DNA from: Marixanthomonas spongiae
GTDB taxonomy: Bacteria > Bacteroidota > Bacteroidia > Flavobacteriales > Flavobacteriaceae
DNA: 45,375 nucleotides
Reading direction: 5' to 3'
NCBI RefSeq assembly: GCF_003095375.1
Contig: NZ_QEHR01000014.1
Coordinates: 1 to 45,375, forward strand
Shown here in pieces: positions 1 to 7,872 of this stretch. The stretch's first letter is position 1, and each line of letters starts with the position of its first letter. The notes under the pieces were generated by a model, which was not told the origin of the DNA, did not search any database, and worked only from the letters and a program-made list of their open reading frames with translations. The position numbers and the translations under genes are program-made.

Positions 1-39
1 CTTCAGAAAATCATCTGAAATTAAATCGTCTTTCTTCAT
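1..39 (-). CDS. IS256-family transposase, N-terminal 13 residues (runs off the window)
   Basis: An ATG on the minus strand at 39 opens a frame reading MKKDDLISDDFLK up to the window edge. This opening is typical of IS256-family (mutator-type, DDE) transposases of Bacteroidota. It sits 60 bases inside the inverted-repeat-like sequence at 101-124, as expected for the 5' end of such an element. The catalytic part lies outside the window, so I cannot tell whether the gene is intact. The assignment rests on the short N-terminus plus the matching end at 33382-33405, which follows a recognisable IS256 transposase C-terminus. Confidence 0.55.
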   Translation of the reverse strand, partial: MKKDDLISDDFLK

Positions 40-64
40 AATGTGTAAATATTTAAAATTAAAC

Positions 65-100
65 AAAAAAATAGCGGGGGCCGGCCCCCGCTATTTTTTT
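65..100. terminator. Perfect 36-bp palindrome inside the IS256 left end
   Basis: Bases 65-82 are the exact reverse complement of 83-100: seven A, then TAGCGGGGGCC, mirrored and ending in seven T. This is a strong, symmetric intrinsic terminator that works in both directions. It lies between the element's outer end and its transposase start codon, so it would block read-through from neighbouring genes into the transposase. Confidence 0.75.
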
Positions 101-124
101 AACTTACACACTTTATGAGATAGT
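101..124 (-). repeat. Inverted-repeat end (IRL) of the IS256-family element
   Basis: Read on the minus strand the end is ACTATC, five variable bases, then AAGTGTGTAAGTT. The same 24-bp layout recurs at 33382-33405 behind an IS256-type transposase C-terminus. The outer boundary is probably within 124-128, because from about 130 rightwards the sequence is the tail of another gene. Confidence 0.65.
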
Positions 125-138
125 CCCCAAAAAACATA

Positions 139-324
139 ACTTCTCACCTCGCCCGGATTTCCTTTACAAACCTTATGCTTAATTTAGATGGGATAAACAT
201 TTATGATATCTCCAAGGCACTCGGCCATTCCTCGATTGCGATTACGAATGATTATCTCAAAGCGAATTTTCAAAAAGACCGTACCGATCAAATAAATAAG
301 GACTTCATCAATTCATTTAAGTAG
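139..324 (+). pseudogene. Tyrosine recombinase, C-terminal fragment
   Basis: The + frame from 139 to the TAG at 322-324 reads TSHLARISFTN, then a segment with ISKALGHSSIAITNDYL, then about 20 further residues. This is the end of a phage-type tyrosine recombinase: the HxxR box (His and Arg of SHLAR), the LGH box (third catalytic His) and the catalytic Tyr of NDYL. The frame is closed by a stop at 121-123 inside the IS end, and nothing upstream belongs to it. The 5' part of the gene was therefore removed by the IS256-type insertion or a deletion starting there. About 61 residues remain of an expected 300-400, so it is non-functional. Confidence 0.75.
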
Positions 325-649
325 AATTGATCTCTTGAAGAATTTCGGCCATGCTAATCAAGTTTTTAATTTCTATATACAGGAATGTCAATAAAAAACT
401 ATGCTGAGAAGAATCTTTAATGAACTCGAAACCTTGATCTTCAGAATATTTATAAAAAATATAATTTAATTTATTATTCTTTTTATTTTGGAAACATTTA
501 AAATGATAGTTATAAATACTGCACTGCTCCTCACTAGTAAATAGAACGATATCTTCAAGCTTTTCTTCAAGTTTTTCCTGAATACCATCGCATTTCAATG
601 CAAGAACAACTAATTTATTCAGCTTTTGATAGTATTCCATATTACTCAT
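317..649 (-). CDS. Small hypothetical protein, sister of the next gene
   Basis: A 110-residue soluble protein of unknown function with no signal peptide or membrane segment. It overlaps the start of the upstream gene's end by 8 bp (642-649), so the two are translationally coupled. The middle part (about residues 45-79) shares a spaced pattern with residues 47-86 of the neighbour: YN-x-H, an aromatic F, K with Asn/Asp, several Tyr, then FI(K/R)D. That suggests an old tandem duplication. It is the last gene of a three-gene leftward operon headed by a tyrosine recombinase, so a role in that recombinase's mobile unit is inferred. Its 3' end overlaps the recombinase fragment on the other strand by 8 bases. 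Confidence 0.6.
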   Translation of the reverse strand: MSNMEYYQKLNKLVVLALKCDGIQEKLEEKLEDIVLFTSEEQCSIYNYHFKCFQNKKNNKLNYIFYKYSEDQGFEFIKDSSQHSFLLTFLYIEIKNLISMAEILQEINST

Positions 650-992
650 TTAACAACATCATAATAGACTCATTCTTAGCAATTTCAAGAATACGGTAAT
701 ATATCTTCTCGTCAAAGCAACTGTAATCCAAATCTTTGCGAATAAAGCTCAAACACCCAGGCTGAGTGTATATATAATAACGACAGTACCACCTATTGTC
801 TATTTTTTTTGATCTACTAAACATATGAAAGTGGACGTGCAAATTATAAGATTGAAGTTCCGGGATAGTAAATTCCACGAATGAAGAATGAACAATATAA
901 TGCTTTAGTTGATTCTCTAAATGCTCAACTATTTTCGGATGTTCATTTATGCAACTTAGCATTTCAGATATTTTGATGCTATATTCTGTCAT
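642..992 (-). CDS. Small hypothetical protein co-transcribed with recombinase
   Basis: A 116-residue soluble protein, rich in Tyr and His in its middle (HVHFHMF, RWYCRYYIY). I recognise no family. It starts 16 bp after the recombinase stop and overlaps the next gene by 8 bp, so the three genes form one operon. Similarity to the 110-residue neighbour (YN...H...F...K..N...Y...FI(K/R)D) indicates paralogy. Function is unknown. Accessory factors of site-specific recombination, a directionality factor or a toxin/immunity pair are all possible, but the sequence does not choose between them. Confidence 0.6.
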   Translation of the reverse strand: MTEYSIKISEMLSCINEHPKIVEHLENQLKHYIVHSSFVEFTIPELQSYNLHVHFHMFSRSKKIDNRWYCRYYIYTQPGCLSFIRKDLDYSCFDEKIYYRILEIAKNESIMMLLNE

Positions 993-1008
993 TATTATAC
1001 TTTTTTTA

Positions 1009-1548
1009 TTACAGCCTCATATAAATATCGTCGAGCTCTTCTTGCTGTATACCTAAATACGTTCTGGTCACCTGTGCAGAAGCGTGATTGTATATCTGGC
1101 TGAGATATATTAAAGCCCTCTCACTTTGATTATCATTTTCCCAAACTCTTCGGCCGAATGACTTCCGAAGGCTGTGTGAAGAAAAATTTCCTTTAAGATA
1201 TTTCTTTAAGAGTCTATTAACTTGTTGAGGTGAAAATGTTGATCCCTTTTGTGACGTAAAGGCAGAACCTCCCATTTTATATGTTAAATCATCCTCGTAA
1301 AAAGTGAGGGCATCCCTAATATGATCGTTAACTTTTAATTGTCGTTTTTTACCCGTTTTCTTTTCAATTATTTCAAATTTATCACACTTAAGTTGGTCAA
1401 AGGATAATGGGAGAAGATCGCTAATTCGTAATCCTAAATTTATACTAGATATCACAAGGAGCCCGAAATTTTTATTTTCTCCGGTTTTAATTAACCTACG
1501 GCCAATATTTGATGCCCGATCATAATCTATGTGATTAGCTCCCGTCAT
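1009..1548 (-). CDS. Catalytic-domain-only tyrosine recombinase
   Basis: A 179-residue member of the phage-integrase/XerD catalytic family. Visible active-site residues in order are R41 (LGLRISDLLPL), a Lys in the basic beta-hairpin (EKKTGKKRQ, about 63-69), H125 and R128 (SHSLRKS), H155 (YNHAS) and the nucleophile Y164 (TRTYLG). All expected catalytic positions are present, so it can be active. What is missing is the N-terminal SAM-like core-binding domain that normally gives a protein of 300-400 residues. The ATG at 1546-1548 is the start and no upstream in-frame coding sequence is evident. It heads an operon with two small unknown genes. The upstream region (1549-1805) is full of short direct and inverted repeats that could be its binding or crossover sites. 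Confidence 0.8.
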   Translation of the reverse strand: MTGANHIDYDRASNIGRRLIKTGENKNFGLLVISSINLGLRISDLLPLSFDQLKCDKFEIIEKKTGKKRQLKVNDHIRDALTFYEDDLTYKMGGSAFTSQKGSTFSPQQVNRLLKKYLKGNFSSHSLRKSFGRRVWENDNQSERALIYLSQIYNHASAQVTRTYLGIQQEELDDIYMRL

Positions 1549-1552
1549 ATAT

Positions 1553-1723
1553 GGTTTTCAGGCTAAATTAACCTTCAATAATGAGACCCGGGAATAATTT
1601 TGAACATTTTTTTTTGGTAGAATAGCTTCATACCTTAGGTTTTCAGGAAATGTTCACAAAGTATAAAAATGAACATTTAATTCTTCTACAACTTTCCTGA
1701 AATAAGGGTTGTATAGCTTCATA
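1553..1723. repeat. Cluster of short direct and inverted repeats upstream of the recombinase
   Basis: Seen directly: GGTTTTCAGG at 1553-1562 and 1638-1647; TGAACATTT at 1601-1609 and 1670-1678 with its inverse AAATGTTCA at 1648-1656; TTTCAGGAAA at 1641-1650 with its inverse TTTCCTGAAA at 1693-1702; ATAGCTTCATA at 1622-1632 and 1713-1723. The region lies between the divergent recombinase operon and the 1806 gene. It may contain operators for both, or arm and core sites for the recombinase. Confidence 0.6.
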
Positions 1724-1805
1724 TATCTCTTAAATGTTAAAGTTTCAATTAAAACGCAACTTTCCGAAATATAAATACTAAAAAGAAAAAATTAAAACAA
1801 TAATT

Positions 1806-2315
1806 ATGATAAAAGCACAAAGTAGTCAAAAAAAAGTTATATCAAATTTTCTTCACAATCAAAGAGAAATAGATAGAAAAATTCACAGGCGACTCGAAAA
1901 GGATCGCGCCTATTTCTCAGCGCTCGATTTCAGATCAAACTTGATTGATATTATGGACAACGAGTATACTGAAGTATTGAAAACTATGGAGGATCAAAAT
2001 TTGGTAGATATGATGTATACGGTTCTTAATGAGCACTCTGACTTTGTGAAAAACAATTACCAGCATAAAGCGGAAGATGCAATAAAAATGCTAAATTCTT
2101 TTCAAAAGTTTAATAAGGTAGAGGATGACGATTCTTGCTTTAGTTTAATATCGATGATTGTAGGCAACAATATTAGAAGTTTAATTTCCATTTCGGCTTT
2201 AGACATGCCGGGTATAACAGCACGTTTAGCTATATTTCATGAAATATTAATTTTAAAACAATTACCGAAAACTTTTATTCCCACATTTGCAACTATTATT
2301 GAAAACGGCAGGTAA
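1806..2315 (+). CDS. Hypothetical mobile-element protein, sister of the truncated gene at 33385-33728
   Basis: A 169-residue soluble, mostly helical and charged protein with no recognised domain. Its N-terminus (MI-x5-QKK-V-I-x-NF, then N, ID, IH and DR) matches the gene remnant at 33385-33728. The match resumes further on as V-(D/N)-x2-Y-x-V-(L/I) followed by HK-x-A and ML. The two are therefore paralogs. Both lie beside recombination genes: this one is divergent from a tyrosine recombinase, and the other is cut by an IS256-type end downstream of a polymerase-like gene. It has its own terminator at 2349-2384. A regulator or accessory replication/maintenance protein of a mobile element is plausible but not shown. 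Confidence 0.65.
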   Translation: MIKAQSSQKKVISNFLHNQREIDRKIHRRLEKDRAYFSALDFRSNLIDIMDNEYTEVLKTMEDQNLVDMMYTVLNEHSDFVKNNYQHKAEDAIKMLNSFQKFNKVEDDDSCFSLISMIVGNNIRSLISISALDMPGITARLAIFHEILILKQLPKTFIPTFATIIENGR

Positions 2316-2348
2316 AGAATAGACAACTGATTTATTGTTTTTTTCAAG

Positions 2349-2384
2349 CGGCCCCCACTATTACAATTGTGGAGGCCGTTTTTT
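2349..2384 (+). terminator. Intrinsic terminator of the 1806-2315 gene
   Basis: A ten-pair stem with one mismatch, CGGCCCCCAC at 2349-2358 against GTGGAGGCCG at 2369-2378, followed by six T. Confidence 0.75.
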
Positions 2385-2399
2385 ATTTTTTCTCCAAAA

Positions 2400-3632
2400 T
2401 TAACTTTTCGATTTTATAAATTTTCCTGAAATATAAATTACGAGTGCAGAAATTCCGAATAAAGGAAAAAGCAAACCAAGAAGTACTATGATAACTATTA
2501 CGCCCTGTGAAGCGTTGAAGTTTTTGGGCACTTTGGGTACAATCCATTTATTTTTTGGCTTTTTAGAAAAATACGATAGAATGGCAGCTGCACTCGATAG
2601 TGCAAGAAAAATAGCGATAATCAACATTAACCACCAATTCCACGCACCAAATTGACCTTGGTGAAAAGCCATGAGCCACATACGCCCTCGCATAAGTATA
2701 CCGACATCCTTCCATTTCTGATGTAATACCAGTTCACCTGAATATTGATTGTAATGAAATCTTTGTTGTAAGTTCAAGTCCGGATAATATGTGTTACCAA
2801 CGGTATAGACACCAGAAGGGCCTTTTGGGAAATCTAATTGAACCTCACCTGGCAGGTTTAATTTTTTTGTTTTGGCTACAATTTCATCCAATGGAATTAT
2901 AGCTTGATTTAACGGTTTTGCAATTCCAACGCCCATCCAAGATTTTGGAAATCCCGTATTTGTTATTTCTTGTACTTTTTTAAAATTGGTGCCCACAACC
3001 TCCGTCCATGGAAAGGCTCCAGCTAAAACCAATATCAAAAGCGTGGAAATCCAAAATGCTATAATAGCGTGTAGGTCACGTAATAATACTTGTTTGCCCA
3101 TATTGAGCCTGGGCACAAAAAAGCCTTGTAATCGCCAATTTCTCACCGGCCACCACACAAACATTCCCGTAATTAGAAGAACGACCATCCAACTTGCAAT
3201 AAGTTCTACAATAAGAGTGCCCACTGTGCCCATTAAAAGTTCACCGTGTAACTTTCGTATATTGTACATTACACCATCCGAGTCTGCTATCTTGCCTGTG
3301 GTTGTATTCGTGTATGGGTTTATATATATACTTTTTTTATTTCCAAACTTTCCTGAAATAAAACGTGTTGCAAGCGAATCTTTTGGTGAAATAATCATTG
3401 CTGTATGTGGTTCTCCCAAAATCGTATCGGCAACATTTCTTTGCTCTTCATAAGAAAAAGTCTTTGTTAAGGGCACTACCTTTACGATGGTATCTTTTCT
3501 TCCTTTTTCATAAGTATCTTTAAACAAATATACACCTCCTGTTATTGCTAATAATACGATAAATGGTGCTGAAATAAGTCCTGCAATTACATGCCATTTC
3601 CACAGCCAAAGATTTAATTTTTTATTTCCCAT
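2400..3632 (-). CDS. PepSY-associated membrane protein
   Basis: A 410-residue inner-membrane protein of the PepSY_TM family. The opening LWLWKWHVIAGLISAPF starts transmembrane segment 1 with the conserved His. Further hydrophobic segments lie near residues 135-160 (after RKLHGELLMG), 190-210 (LRDLHAIIAFWIS), 335-355 and 380-405. His residues in W-H and L-H pairs at the ends of these segments are typical of the family, which is thought to carry haem and act as a membrane reductase for imported iron complexes. It follows the TonB-dependent receptor on the same strand after 56 bp, the usual pairing for siderophore or haem uptake. That supports an iron-reduction role after uptake. The substrate is not determined. 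Confidence 0.85.
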   Translation of the reverse strand: MGNKKLNLWLWKWHVIAGLISAPFIVLLAITGGVYLFKDTYEKGRKDTIVKVVPLTKTFSYEEQRNVADTILGEPHTAMIISPKDSLATRFISGKFGNKKSIYINPYTNTTTGKIADSDGVMYNIRKLHGELLMGTVGTLIVELIASWMVVLLITGMFVWWPVRNWRLQGFFVPRLNMGKQVLLRDLHAIIAFWISTLLILVLAGAFPWTEVVGTNFKKVQEITNTGFPKSWMGVGIAKPLNQAIIPLDEIVAKTKKLNLPGEVQLDFPKGPSGVYTVGNTYYPDLNLQQRFHYNQYSGELVLHQKWKDVGILMRGRMWLMAFHQGQFGAWNWWLMLIIAIFLALSSAAAILSYFSKKPKNKWIVPKVPKNFNASQGVIVIIVLLGLLFPLFGISALVIYISGKFIKSKS

Positions 3633-3688
3633 TTTGAAAGTTTTAAACCTATAACATCTTTATTTTGTAGTATTAAAGTCTTCATCTC

Positions 3689-6019
3689 TTACAAATGCAA
3701 CCGTACGCCCAGATGAAAAGTACGAGGGTTACCAATTGTAAAACTATTTTCGCGTCTAAACTGATTATATGATGCTTCCGTCGCATAGAGTTTATCGAAA
3801 ACATTGAGTAAATGTGCCCAAACTTCCACTTTTCCATATCTATAGGTTGCTCTAATATTAAAAATGTTATGGCCATTATAGGTCGCCGTTTCCATAGTTC
3901 CTTTATCATCGATTATCTCATTTTCAAAACTGGTATTGTAATCTCCTACCAACTCATGCTCTGCGGTAACACTGAAATCCCTAAAGGGTCTGTATGTTAC
4001 TAATGAGGTACCCAATAAATTGGGTGCAGTTTCCCTATCGGTATTAGAGTGTTCTTTTCCACCGTCAAAAAACTTGACATAGCGATGGAATGCGTAACTA
4101 CCTTTATGTGAGACAGACATTTTTTCAAATGGGGAATAAGTGATACCGTACTCTATACCATAGGATCTTGTTTTGCCAGCATTGGTATTGAAAAAATCAT
4201 CTTGCTCGTCACGTAGCGTGATTAGCGTATTTTTCCCCTCTAATAAATAAATGGCCGCATCCAACTTCCATTTGTCACTGAATCTAAAGTAACCACCAAT
4301 TTCATAATTGTCATAGAGACTTGGCTTTATATCTCTGAGCCCGTTTCTATTGCGGTACAATGTGGATACTTGTGGCGGTGTGAAACCACGTGAGTAGTTC
4401 GCATATAAACCGTTACCATTTTCAAAATTATAATTAACTCCTAATTTTGGTGCCCAATTATCATAAGTGTCTTTAGACGACGGTACACCTAAATGTTCGG
4501 AACGATTTTGATAATCATACTTAAATGAATCATAGCGCAATGCGGCAGTGACCCTAAAATGCTCCAAAGGCTCTATTTCATATTGAAAGAACCCAGCATA
4601 GTTCAGGATATCAGCTTTGTAGTTTAGAATAAAATCATTTTGGCGTACACTGAAAGCAACATTTCGCCCTGTTTTTGTATCAACGATAACATCTATATTT
4701 TCTGCCACATAGTCCTGTGGGGAATAATCTATTGTACCTCCAACAATAAGTGATGAGTTTTTGAAATCCAATTGAAGTCTATGTTGTACCAAAGCCATAT
4801 AACTATTGAATTGATTAGAATTTATCTCACCTAAACCAAAACCCGTTAATTGCCCCATTTCTCGAAATTGACGAATGCGATAGAATGGGTTTTGATCAAT
4901 TTTGTTATTTCGAAAAAGAGTGTTGAATGTGGTTTTTTGATGGTCGTTCCATCTTGCGGTTAATGTACTTCGCATTCTAAATGAAAGTACATCTCTCTCG
5001 GTAAACGTTTGGTCACTTTCAAAGTTTCCATTAAAATAATCGTCTTCTGTAAGTGAACCGGTCGTATCTGAGCGATAATCAATAAGGTCAAAAACATTTG
5101 TCCAGTTCAATCTATCCGAAATATCATAAACCGTTTTAAAAGTCACCGCGAACTTTTCATAATCGCTATGTTCTATGGGTCCGTCCGTTCGGTGTGCAAA
5201 ATGTGAACCGAAATAAAAACCAAATTTGTTGCTAGTTTTATCCGAAATTTCAATCTCGTATCGACTTAAACCGATGTCATTGACTTGATATCCCAAAGTT
5301 GCAGTAAGTTCTGGCGTCGGTGATTTTGTTATAAAGTTAAAACTACCACCTATAGATTCGCTTCCATAAATACTTGATGCAGGCCCTTTTAATACTTCAA
5401 TTCTCTTATATGAAATATCGTTCATTTCAAGCAAAGCATTGTGATTAAAAACGGATGTGGGCCTAATTTGAAGACCATCTTCCAGATAGAGAAAAAGCGC
5501 TCTTGTTGAAATAGGCGAACGTACAGCCATAAAATGTTGTTCGTTACTGGCAGCACGCGAGGTAGACATAAATACACCCGACACTTGATTAACCAATTGA
5601 TCGATACCAAACGCTTTAGTCTCTGATATGGATTGATTACCAATAATTCCGATAGCTGCCGGGACTGCCGACCTCAGTTGTGCTTCTCTACTTGCAGAAA
5701 CCACCACTTCGTTCAAAACCGAAAAATCAGGTTCGAGTTGGATGTTGATATTGTTGTTTTCACTCTTAACTTTTGTTGGTAAAGTTTTAGGCTTGTAACC
5801 AATAAAAGAAATGTATAAGTCATAGTTTCCTTTTACTAAGTCTAATTCGAAGTATCCATCTTCATTTGTGGTGGTTCCTTTATTTGCTTCAAGAATTGAA
5901 ATATTTACATTTCTAAGAGGATCACCATTTTCATTTGTAACGGTGCCCTTTAAATTTTGCGCAAAACCAGTTTGCAGACCCATACATACCCAAAAGGTTG
6001 TCCAAATAATTATTTTCAT
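3689..6019 (-). CDS. TonB-dependent outer-membrane receptor
   Basis: A 776-residue receptor. A signal peptide (residues 1-20, ending FAQ) leads into a carboxypeptidase-regulatory-like beta-sandwich (about 22-90). A plug domain follows (about 105-235; VVVSASREAQ, then KGPASSIYGSESIGG) and then a 22-strand-type barrel ending FHLGVRLHL. The aromatic C-terminal region and length fit the Bacteroidota FecA/CirA-like class. The downstream PepSY_TM partner points to an iron chelate as substrate; a copper chelate would also fit the cupredoxin and cytochrome genes upstream. It is separated from the upstream YceI gene by 77 bp containing a perfect hairpin (6039-6060), so its expression may be uncoupled from the upstream operon. 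Confidence 0.9.
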   Translation of the reverse strand: MKIIIWTTFWVCMGLQTGFAQNLKGTVTNENGDPLRNVNISILEANKGTTTNEDGYFELDLVKGNYDLYISFIGYKPKTLPTKVKSENNNINIQLEPDFSVLNEVVVSASREAQLRSAVPAAIGIIGNQSISETKAFGIDQLVNQVSGVFMSTSRAASNEQHFMAVRSPISTRALFLYLEDGLQIRPTSVFNHNALLEMNDISYKRIEVLKGPASSIYGSESIGGSFNFITKSPTPELTATLGYQVNDIGLSRYEIEISDKTSNKFGFYFGSHFAHRTDGPIEHSDYEKFAVTFKTVYDISDRLNWTNVFDLIDYRSDTTGSLTEDDYFNGNFESDQTFTERDVLSFRMRSTLTARWNDHQKTTFNTLFRNNKIDQNPFYRIRQFREMGQLTGFGLGEINSNQFNSYMALVQHRLQLDFKNSSLIVGGTIDYSPQDYVAENIDVIVDTKTGRNVAFSVRQNDFILNYKADILNYAGFFQYEIEPLEHFRVTAALRYDSFKYDYQNRSEHLGVPSSKDTYDNWAPKLGVNYNFENGNGLYANYSRGFTPPQVSTLYRNRNGLRDIKPSLYDNYEIGGYFRFSDKWKLDAAIYLLEGKNTLITLRDEQDDFFNTNAGKTRSYGIEYGITYSPFEKMSVSHKGSYAFHRYVKFFDGGKEHSNTDRETAPNLLGTSLVTYRPFRDFSVTAEHELVGDYNTSFENEIIDDKGTMETATYNGHNIFNIRATYRYGKVEVWAHLLNVFDKLYATEASYNQFRRENSFTIGNPRTFHLGVRLHL

Positions 6020-6038
6020 CGTTTAATTTTTATTACGC

Positions 6039-6060
6039 CTTAATCTTAAGGAAGATTAAG
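6039..6060. promoter_or_regulatory. Perfect 9-bp hairpin/palindrome before the TonB receptor
   Basis: CTTAATCTT (6039-6047), an AAGG loop, then AAGATTAAG (6052-6060), 19 bp upstream of the receptor's ATG. It has no T-run on the minus strand, so it is better read as an operator-type palindrome or an mRNA stem than as a terminator. Confidence 0.45.
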
Positions 6061-6096
6061 ATTGAAAAGGGTTAAAAAAAAATTGCACTTAAAATT

Positions 6097-6639
6097 TTAT
6101 TTTTTAACAAGTGCGAAATTGAAATTTATCTCAACCATGTCTGAAACTTTGTTTTGTACAATCTTGGGTATCTTAATATTGAAATCTGAGGCTCGCATAG
6201 TAAATTTTCCCGATAAATTAATTTCATTGTTTTGATATATTAAAGTGACAGGGATTTTTTCGAAGTGTTTAGTAACATTATGAAATTCAAGTTTACCTCC
6301 AATGAAGAAATTAGTATTGTCACTGAGTTTCTCAAAAGAGAAATCAAGTAATTTTCCTGTAAAAGTTGCCTTGGGAAACTTATTTGATTCGGCATAACTT
6401 TCGTTGAAATGCTCTTCCATCAAAGCATTTTTAAAACGAAAAGCTTTCATAAGTGCAAGGGCGGCTAGTTCACCATTCTGGGTGTTAATGATTACTGTTA
6501 CCGATTTGTTGACAGCTGCCACTTCTTCAAAAGAGGGTACAGAGGCTTCAAAATTTATCGTTCCAGCTTTGGTTATAAATTTATTTTGCCCCATTGCGAC
6601 GGTGCTGAAAAATAAAATGACAATGACTATTTTTTTCAT
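6097..6639 (-). CDS. YceI-like periplasmic lipocalin-fold protein
   Basis: A 180-residue secreted protein (signal peptide 1-17, ending MGQ) of the YceI family. These are periplasmic beta-barrels that bind isoprenoid-type lipids. The order of features fits: an early strand KFITKAGTINFEASV, a helical insertion with MKAFRFKNALMEEHFNES, FPKATFTGKL, and the closing strands with LSGKFTMRASDFNIKIPK. It is 5 bp downstream of the cytochrome gene in one operon. A quinone- or lipid-binding role next to cytochrome and cupredoxin genes is reasonable, but the ligand is inferred. Confidence 0.85.
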   Translation of the reverse strand: MKKIVIVILFFSTVAMGQNKFITKAGTINFEASVPSFEEVAAVNKSVTVIINTQNGELAALALMKAFRFKNALMEEHFNESYAESNKFPKATFTGKLLDFSFEKLSDNTNFFIGGKLEFHNVTKHFEKIPVTLIYQNNEINLSGKFTMRASDFNIKIPKIVQNKVSDMVEINFNFALVKK

Positions 6640-6644
6640 AATTT

Positions 6645-7019
6645 TTATTCTTCAATTAATCCATCTTTGTTCCATTGAATGACAACGTCTATTAGGTTTT
6701 GAGGTAATTTGGGGCCGCCAGGTGGCATCAGAAACACAGGATCTTCATTCGAAATACGGCCAATAAGATTTCTATTCTGAACTGCTTCTTTTACGGTTTC
6801 GTAATTAATTAAAGGCATTAAGGCACCATTTTGCGGTGGATTAGAATGACAAATTATACAATTGTTGTTAATTATGGGTTTTACATTATCACTATAAGTT
6901 ACTACTTCAGATATTGGCGATGAAACAGTTAAATCATCTTGACTTACAGTAGTGCAGCCAGTTAACAGAATCGTTAAAGTCACCACTATTAATTGCACTA
7001 AATTACTTTCCTTGATCAT
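6645..7019 (-). CDS. Mono-haem c-type cytochrome lipoprotein
   Basis: A 124-residue protein with a lipobox (LLTGC, Cys22) followed by one covalent haem site, CIICH at residues 54-58. A likely distal Met ligand sits at position 98 (FLMPPGG). It is shaped like the small cytochrome domain found in Bacteroidota 'c-type cytochrome' lipoproteins. It needs a periplasmic cytochrome c maturation system, and one is encoded in this window (CcsBA at 19974-23252). Its neighbours are DUF5777 and YceI. Likely role: electron carrier anchored in the envelope, partner unknown. Confidence 0.85.
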   Translation of the reverse strand: MIKESNLVQLIVVTLTILLTGCTTVSQDDLTVSSPISEVVTYSDNVKPIINNNCIICHSNPPQNGALMPLINYETVKEAVQNRNLIGRISNEDPVFLMPPGGPKLPQNLIDVVIQWNKDGLIEE

Positions 7020-7023
7020 ACCG

Positions 7024-7872
7024 TTAAAATACTCTGCTTAAATTAAATCCGAAATAGATATCCCCATCAGTCCAATTTCCAGTGGCTTGGCCCAAAAACC
7101 CATTCGTATTCATAGGCTGTGCATTGGTAAAGTGCATTTGAAAAACATGACCACCTGTTTCAAGGTCAACGCCAACAGATAACGGATTTTTAAATGGTGA
7201 GATGCTAGTGCGATTTAAGTGAAAACCATAATCCATGTTTAAAGACCATCGTTTTCCTAATTTGTAACGTCCTCCCAATCCAATTGCAAACTGAGCGTTA
7301 CTTTGCTCATTAACTGCAACATAGTTATCATGAAAGTAAGTGGGTATTATTTCTATAGAAAAATTGGGGTTCACTTTTCGGGAAATCAGCAATTGGCTTG
7401 CGTATGCCAAGCGATGTTTAAATTTCAATTTTGGAAGATTGTCCTTAGCCAAACCCGTATTAATCATCACAGAATTATATCCAACGATGGTAAACGGAAA
7501 CTTATTTTTTTGTTGTTTAATCAGTCTGTATTTGAGGGAACCTTCATAAATTTTTTGATACGAACTGCGTGAAATTCCAATATTCCAGCTGTCTGAAATT
7601 CCATAAATGAAATTTATTCTGGTAACTGCATCATCTAAACCAAAAAAACTGTCGAACCCATTTTCAACACTTCCGAATCTATGTGAAATTATTAAGTTGA
7701 ACTCTTTTTTAGCTACTAATTTTGTGGACTCAAAATTCACAATTTTAAGACCTTTGAACACAGCAACAACATCGCTGTCAGTTACCGAATTGGTGTCAAT
7801 TTCGGAAAGTAGGTCTTCTTGAGCAGAGACAAAAAACGGTGTCCACAAAATTAGCAGTAAAAATCCTTTCAT
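7024..7872 (-). CDS. DUF5777 family outer-membrane beta-barrel protein
   Basis: A 282-residue protein with a signal peptide (ending VSAQ) and alternating aromatic/polar strands up to a final FNLSRVF, as in outer-membrane barrels. GLKIVNFESTKLVAKKEFNL, HRFG and the glycine-rich C-terminal region fit the DUF5777 family, which in Bacteroidota usually accompanies YceI and c-type cytochrome genes. I take the ATG at 7872; its A is the last base of the preceding gene's TGA (TGATG), indicating translational coupling. Its biochemical role is unknown. Confidence 0.8.
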   Translation of the reverse strand: MKGFLLLILWTPFFVSAQEDLLSEIDTNSVTDSDVVAVFKGLKIVNFESTKLVAKKEFNLIISHRFGSVENGFDSFFGLDDAVTRINFIYGISDSWNIGISRSSYQKIYEGSLKYRLIKQQKNKFPFTIVGYNSVMINTGLAKDNLPKLKFKHRLAYASQLLISRKVNPNFSIEIIPTYFHDNYVAVNEQSNAQFAIGLGGRYKLGKRWSLNMDYGFHLNRTSISPFKNPLSVGVDLETGGHVFQMHFTNAQPMNTNGFLGQATGNWTDGDIYFGFNLSRVF

